Source of the DNA: Bacteroidota bacterium
GTDB lineage: Bacteria > Bacteroidota > Bacteroidia > Chitinophagales > Chitinophagaceae
Assembly: GCA_023433755.1 (NCBI GenBank)
Contig: JAEYUA010000231.1
Span: forward strand, 1 to 16,355
Direction of reading: 5' to 3'
DNA: 16,355 nt
Shown: piece after piece, positions 13,870 to 16,355 of the stretch
How positions within the stretch are numbered: the first letter of the stretch is position 1
Layout of the letters: the number at the start of each line of letters is the position of its first letter
The notes under the pieces: model-generated
Databases searched by the model: none
What the model saw: only the letters and a program-made list of their open reading frames with translations
Told to the model about the DNA's origin: nothing
Position numbers and translations under genes: made by a program

Positions 13870-13897
13870 GGCTACCGCAACCCGGTGGCCTTTTTTT
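13870..13897 (+). terminator. Intrinsic terminator after the lytic transglycosylase gene
   Basis: GGCTACCG (13870-13877) pairs with CGGTGGCC (13883-13890), with one T-G wobble and a 5-nt loop CAACC, then seven T (13891-13897). The T-run overlaps the stop codon of the convergent pabB (13896-13898). Only the plus strand has a proper T tail. Confidence 0.85.
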
Positions 13898-15143
13898 ATG
13901 CTTCCCGGTTTTTTATACCAAGGACCTTCCTGATAGCTGCGCCTTTCAACAGGCATTCTTCCCATTCTTTTTCCGGGTCGCTGTAAAAGGTAATTCCGGA
14001 ACCAAGCTGGTAGGACAAATAATGTGTGGAAGCATTGTACATGATACTCCTGATCACCACATTGAAATCAAAATCCTGCCCTGGTGAAATATAACCCACT
14101 GCCCCGCTGAATATACCACGCGGTGAAACTTCGTACTGGTCTATCAGTTCCATTACCCTCCGCTTGGGCGCACCGGTCATGGAACCCATAGGGAAGGTTG
14201 CTGAAATGATCTCCGGGAACCGGGTGTTTTCTTTCAGCTTTCCACTAATTGTAGAAATCATCTGGTACACCTGGGGAAAGGCATAAATGCCAAAAAGCTC
14301 ATCCACTTTTACAGATGCCTCTTCACAGATCCTTGTCAGGTCATTCCTCACCATGTCCACTACCATTACATTCTCAGCCTGATCTTTGAGACTGTTACGA
14401 AGGTCGATTCCAAGTAGCGCATCCTTTTCCTGGTCCGCAAGGTCACGTCCAATGGTTCCCTTGATTGGCTGGCTGAGAACCAGGTCACCTTTTTTAGCAA
14501 TGTATCGCTCGGGACTGGCACACATCAGGTAACTATTATTTACCCTGTAGAATACGGAAAAAGGATTGGGAGATTCCCTGGAAAGCTGCAGGTAAACATC
14601 AAGCGGATCGATGTGGGCATAATCGGCATAAAATTCCTGGCAGAAGTTAATCTCGTAACAATCGCCGCGTTGTATATGGGCCTGGAGCGCTTTGATCTTT
14701 TCCAGGTACACTTCCTTCGACAAGCGTGGTTTTATGCTGATGTCCTGAGCCGGTGCAGGTAATGGAACCGGGGTATTGTTGATCTCATTAAAAATTGTCC
14801 CGGGATCAGATGACCAGATCTCCATTCCACCAGGTTTCATGACCAGGAGGTGCTGCGGATGGAAAAAAAATGATTCGGCAAAACCGGAAGGATCATAACC
14901 CTGTATGGGCAGATGATGGATTTTACTTTTCAAACCATAACCCAGGTGTCCGAAACTCCATTGGTTCTCCGAAATAAAATCATCCAGTTCATTTACATCG
15001 TTTGTAGTTATCGAAGCTGAGGTACCTACCGCGAGAAGTCCTTCAAAATGGTGCGGCTGAATAGCGTAAGACTGGTTGTTCAAAAAACAAAAGATGCTGA
15101 ACCGGCTGCACCAGCTCAACATCTTTTTTTGAAACACTATCAT
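13896..15143 (-). CDS. pabB: Aminodeoxychorismate synthase component I (PabB)
   Basis: PabB converts chorismate plus ammonia to 4-amino-4-deoxychorismate on the path to p-aminobenzoate and folate. The 415-residue protein has a chorismate-binding domain with all key blocks: GDCYEINFCQEF (160-171), CASPERYI (208-215), QPIKGTIGR (225-233), VVDMVRNDLTRI (261-272), GSMTGAPKRRVMELID (320-335), SPRGIFSGAVGYI (340-352) and GSGITFYSDPEKEWEE (381-396). Lysine in PIKGT (K228) separates PabB from TrpE-type enzymes, which have alanine there (PIAGT). The N-terminal half is poorly conserved, as usual. The frame opens at ATG 15143; an internal ATG at 15122 (MLSWCSRFSIFCFL) may be the true start. The gene follows the acidic-protein gene by 50 bp on the same strand. 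Confidence 0.9.
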   Translation of the reverse strand: MIVFQKKMLSWCSRFSIFCFLNNQSYAIQPHHFEGLLAVGTSASITTNDVNELDDFISENQWSFGHLGYGLKSKIHHLPIQGYDPSGFAESFFFHPQHLLVMKPGGMEIWSSDPGTIFNEINNTPVPLPAPAQDISIKPRLSKEVYLEKIKALQAHIQRGDCYEINFCQEFYADYAHIDPLDVYLQLSRESPNPFSVFYRVNNSYLMCASPERYIAKKGDLVLSQPIKGTIGRDLADQEKDALLGIDLRNSLKDQAENVMVVDMVRNDLTRICEEASVKVDELFGIYAFPQVYQMISTISGKLKENTRFPEIISATFPMGSMTGAPKRRVMELIDQYEVSPRGIFSGAVGYISPGQDFDFNVVIRSIMYNASTHYLSYQLGSGITFYSDPEKEWEECLLKGAAIRKVLGIKNREA

Positions 15144-15193
15144 ATCCTCAACGGGATAGAAGCAGTTAGTCAGGGTTCTGTATTGTATTAAGT

Positions 15194-15589
15194 TTAGAAA
15201 TCCTCTTCGTCGTCATCAAGCCCGCCGGCGTCGTCGTTAAAGAGGTCCTTGAATTCATCATCAACTTTAAAATCATCATCCTCATCAGACTTGCCTGATT
15301 TGCCCTTCCTGGATTTGGGCAGGTCAAATTCTTCAAAGTCAGGGTCCCACTCTTCTTCCTCTTCGGCTTTGTCCCAGTTATCGTCATCCGCTACATCATC
15401 GTCATCATCATCATCATCCTCTTTCTTACCTTTTTTAGCTGCCTTCTTTGGAGCTTCATCATCCATGTCATCATCATCATCATCATCAGCTTCTTCCTTT
15501 TTAGGTTTGGCTGCTTTCTTAGCCTGCGCAATGATGGTATCCAACAGGGCTTTTTCTCCGATTGATTCTTCAAGTAAAATAACTGACAT
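15194..15589 (-). CDS. Very acidic low-complexity protein, unknown function
   Basis: I do not recognise a function for this 131-residue protein. The N-terminus (MSVILLEESIGEKALLDTII, 1-20) looks like a normal short helix. The rest alternates runs of Asp/Glu with Lys-rich patches: KKAAKPKKEE, then a run of seven Asp, KKAAKKGKKE, a run of eight Asp, WDKAEEEEEWDPDFEEFDLP, KSRKGKSGKS and an acidic end DDDEEDF. It is probably disordered and cytoplasmic, with no signal peptide or membrane helix. Asp runs are coded mainly by GAT/GAC, forming trinucleotide repeats. The frame is open from ATG to stop with a coherent N-terminus, and the gene lies between purA and pabB on the same strand. The opposite-strand poly-Ser frame is a shadow of the same repeat. 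Confidence 0.7.
   Translation of the reverse strand: MSVILLEESIGEKALLDTIIAQAKKAAKPKKEEADDDDDDDMDDEAPKKAAKKGKKEDDDDDDDDVADDDNWDKAEEEEEWDPDFEEFDLPKSRKGKSGKSDEDDDFKVDDEFKDLFNDDAGGLDDDEEDF
15394..15419 (-). repeat. Trinucleotide (GAT/GAC)n repeat in the acidic-protein gene, first tract
   Basis: On the plus strand this reads as CATCATCG followed by five uninterrupted TCA units (15402-15416). It encodes the eight-Asp run of the acidic protein and is open to length change by slippage without a frameshift. Confidence 0.75.
15457..15488 (-). repeat. Trinucleotide (GAT)n repeat in the acidic-protein gene, second tract
   Basis: Seven perfect TCA units on the plus strand (15468-15488), with a shorter CATCATC before them, encode the seven-Asp run upstream in the protein. 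It is a second slippage-prone tract in the same gene. Confidence 0.75.
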
Positions 15590-15644
15590 ATAGTATTGGG
15601 ATTACACTGTAAATTTTGTTCGAAGATTTTAATTCGCCAAATTT

Positions 15645-15677
15645 TGAAAAAATATTTTTTTATAGGCCTGCTCAGGC
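15645..15677 (-). terminator. Weak terminator-like hairpin at the end of purA
   Basis: On the minus strand GCCTGAGCAGGC (15677-15666) can form a 4-5 bp stem overlapping the purA stop, followed by A/T-rich sequence with a run of six T (15652-15647) some 13 nt later. The spacing is poor for an intrinsic terminator, so purA may read into the acidic-protein gene. Confidence 0.3.
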
Positions 15678-16355
15678 GATTTTGATGATTTGATCCCTGC
15701 CAGGCCCGTTGGATATATAATGTACGCTCGCTGAAAGGTTCTTATTGATGAAATCGATATAATTCTGCATTTCCGCCGGAAGTGCCCCGCCACTCCTGAG
15801 CGTAGAACTTTCTGTTCTCCAGCCCGGAAAGGTTTCATAATTAGGTTCAATGGCGGAATGCATCATTTGGAAGGGGATTTCTTTGGTTTGTTTGCCATTG
15901 ATGGAATAGGAAGTACAGATGCTTAATTCCTCAAATGCATCCAGCACATCGGCCTTGGTGATCACCACCTGGGTTACTCCATTGAGCATCACCGCATATT
16001 GAAGTGCCACCAGGTCCATCCAGCCGCATCTCCTGGGCCTGCCGGTAGTGGCGCCGAATTCACTACCAATTTTTCGCAGCTTTTCACCTGTTTCATCTTC
16101 AAGTTCCGTAGGGAATGGTCCGCCACCCACACGTGTGCAATAAGCCTTGCTCACGCCGATCACTTCCTTAATCTTTTGCGGCGCCACACCAAGGCCATTA
16201 CATACACCTGAAGAAATGGTATTGCTTGAGGTTACAAACGGGAAGGTTCCGAAATCAATATCCAGCATGCTGCCCTGTGCTCCTTCTGCCAGTACTTTTT
16301 TGCCTTCGGCGATCCTGCTGTTAATAAAATATTCACCATTTACAATATTGAGGCT
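15672..16355 (-). CDS. purA: Adenylosuccinate synthetase, C-terminal half (5' end outside window)
   Basis: PurA joins IMP and aspartate using GTP to make adenylosuccinate, the first committed step to AMP. The frame is open to the window edge (AGC at 16355), giving the last 227 residues of a protein normally near 420-430. Visible blocks are KVLAEGAQGSMLDIDFGTFP (about 21-40), FVTSSNTISSG (about 41-51), a stretch ending CTRVGGGPFPTELEDETGE, and FGATTGRPRRCGWMDLVALQ, followed by the C-terminal base and nucleotide loops (YETFPGW near the end). The ATG at 16268 is internal (GSMLDID). No defect is seen in this half. The acidic-protein gene starts 82 bp after the stop. Confidence 0.95.
   Translation of the reverse strand, partial: SLNIVNGEYFINSRIAEGKKVLAEGAQGSMLDIDFGTFPFVTSSNTISSGVCNGLGVAPQKIKEVIGVSKAYCTRVGGGPFPTELEDETGEKLRKIGSEFGATTGRPRRCGWMDLVALQYAVMLNGVTQVVITKADVLDAFEELSICTSYSINGKQTKEIPFQMMHSAIEPNYETFPGWRTESSTLRSGGALPAEMQNYIDFINKNLSASVHYISNGPGRDQIIKIA

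Noticed and set aside
15394..15488. TCA/CATC repeats considered as a CRISPR or regulatory array
   Set aside because: The unit is 3 bp, in frame within an open reading frame, with no spacers of regular length.
15249..15593. Plus-strand poly-serine frame opposite the acidic protein
   Set aside because: Poly-Ser is simply the complementary reading of the GAT/GAC repeats; the minus-strand frame has a coherent N-terminus and fits the operon direction.

Overview
The window looks like chromosomal core DNA from a Bacteroidota bacterium, most likely close to the Chitinophagaceae. Three things point there: a PorT protein and a type IX secretion (T9SS) C-terminal sorting domain; the menaquinone methyltransferase UbiE; and repeated Bacteroidota-type promoter -7 boxes (TAnnTTTG or TAnnTTCG) with no clear Shine-Dalgarno sequences. 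Family assignments come from recognising motifs by eye, and no database search was run. No stretch longer than 300 bases lacks a gene. I see no tRNA, rRNA, CRISPR array or insertion sequence with a transposase.

Layout. 1-779 (+) is the C-terminal end of a T9SS-secreted protein. A perfect terminator (841-875) then runs directly into an RNase H-like YkuK-family gene (876-1349, +). 2569-1360 (-) is engB followed by two small unrecognised membrane proteins. Divergent from engB, 2627-4086 (+) is ubiE coupled to porT. 4145-7173 (+) is pheT, a short coiled-coil (ZapB-like) gene and zapA, ending at a bidirectional terminator shared with the convergent TlpA-like thioredoxin gene (7240-8373, -). 8535-10100 (+) is RNase Y (rny). 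10200-10553 (+) is an AT-rich four-helix-bundle gene of the 23S rRNA intervening-sequence family, bracketed by 28-bp inverted repeats. 10667-13851 (+) holds rplS, tatA, gatA and a lytic transglycosylase. 16355-13896 (-) holds the C-terminal half of purA, a very acidic low-complexity protein and pabB.

How the genes fit together. Most are housekeeping: translation (pheT, gatA, rplS), ribosome assembly and cell division (engB, zapA), RNA decay (rny), respiratory quinone, purine and folate synthesis (ubiE, purA, pabB), and envelope and export functions (porT, tatA, TlpA-like, lytic transglycosylase). PorT belongs to the export system that would secrete the protein at the left edge.

The part that stands out is 10101-11141. 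The accessory four-helix-bundle gene sits between rny and rplS with REP-like repeats built from GGCCAATGGCC/AGCCAAAAGCC words. A related 32-bp palindrome in the rplS-tatA gap appears to supply the -33 element of the tatA promoter. Other points worth attention are probable leaderless transcripts at engB/ubiE, a promoter apparently nested inside a terminator, and a hairpin at the predicted 5' end of the rny mRNA.
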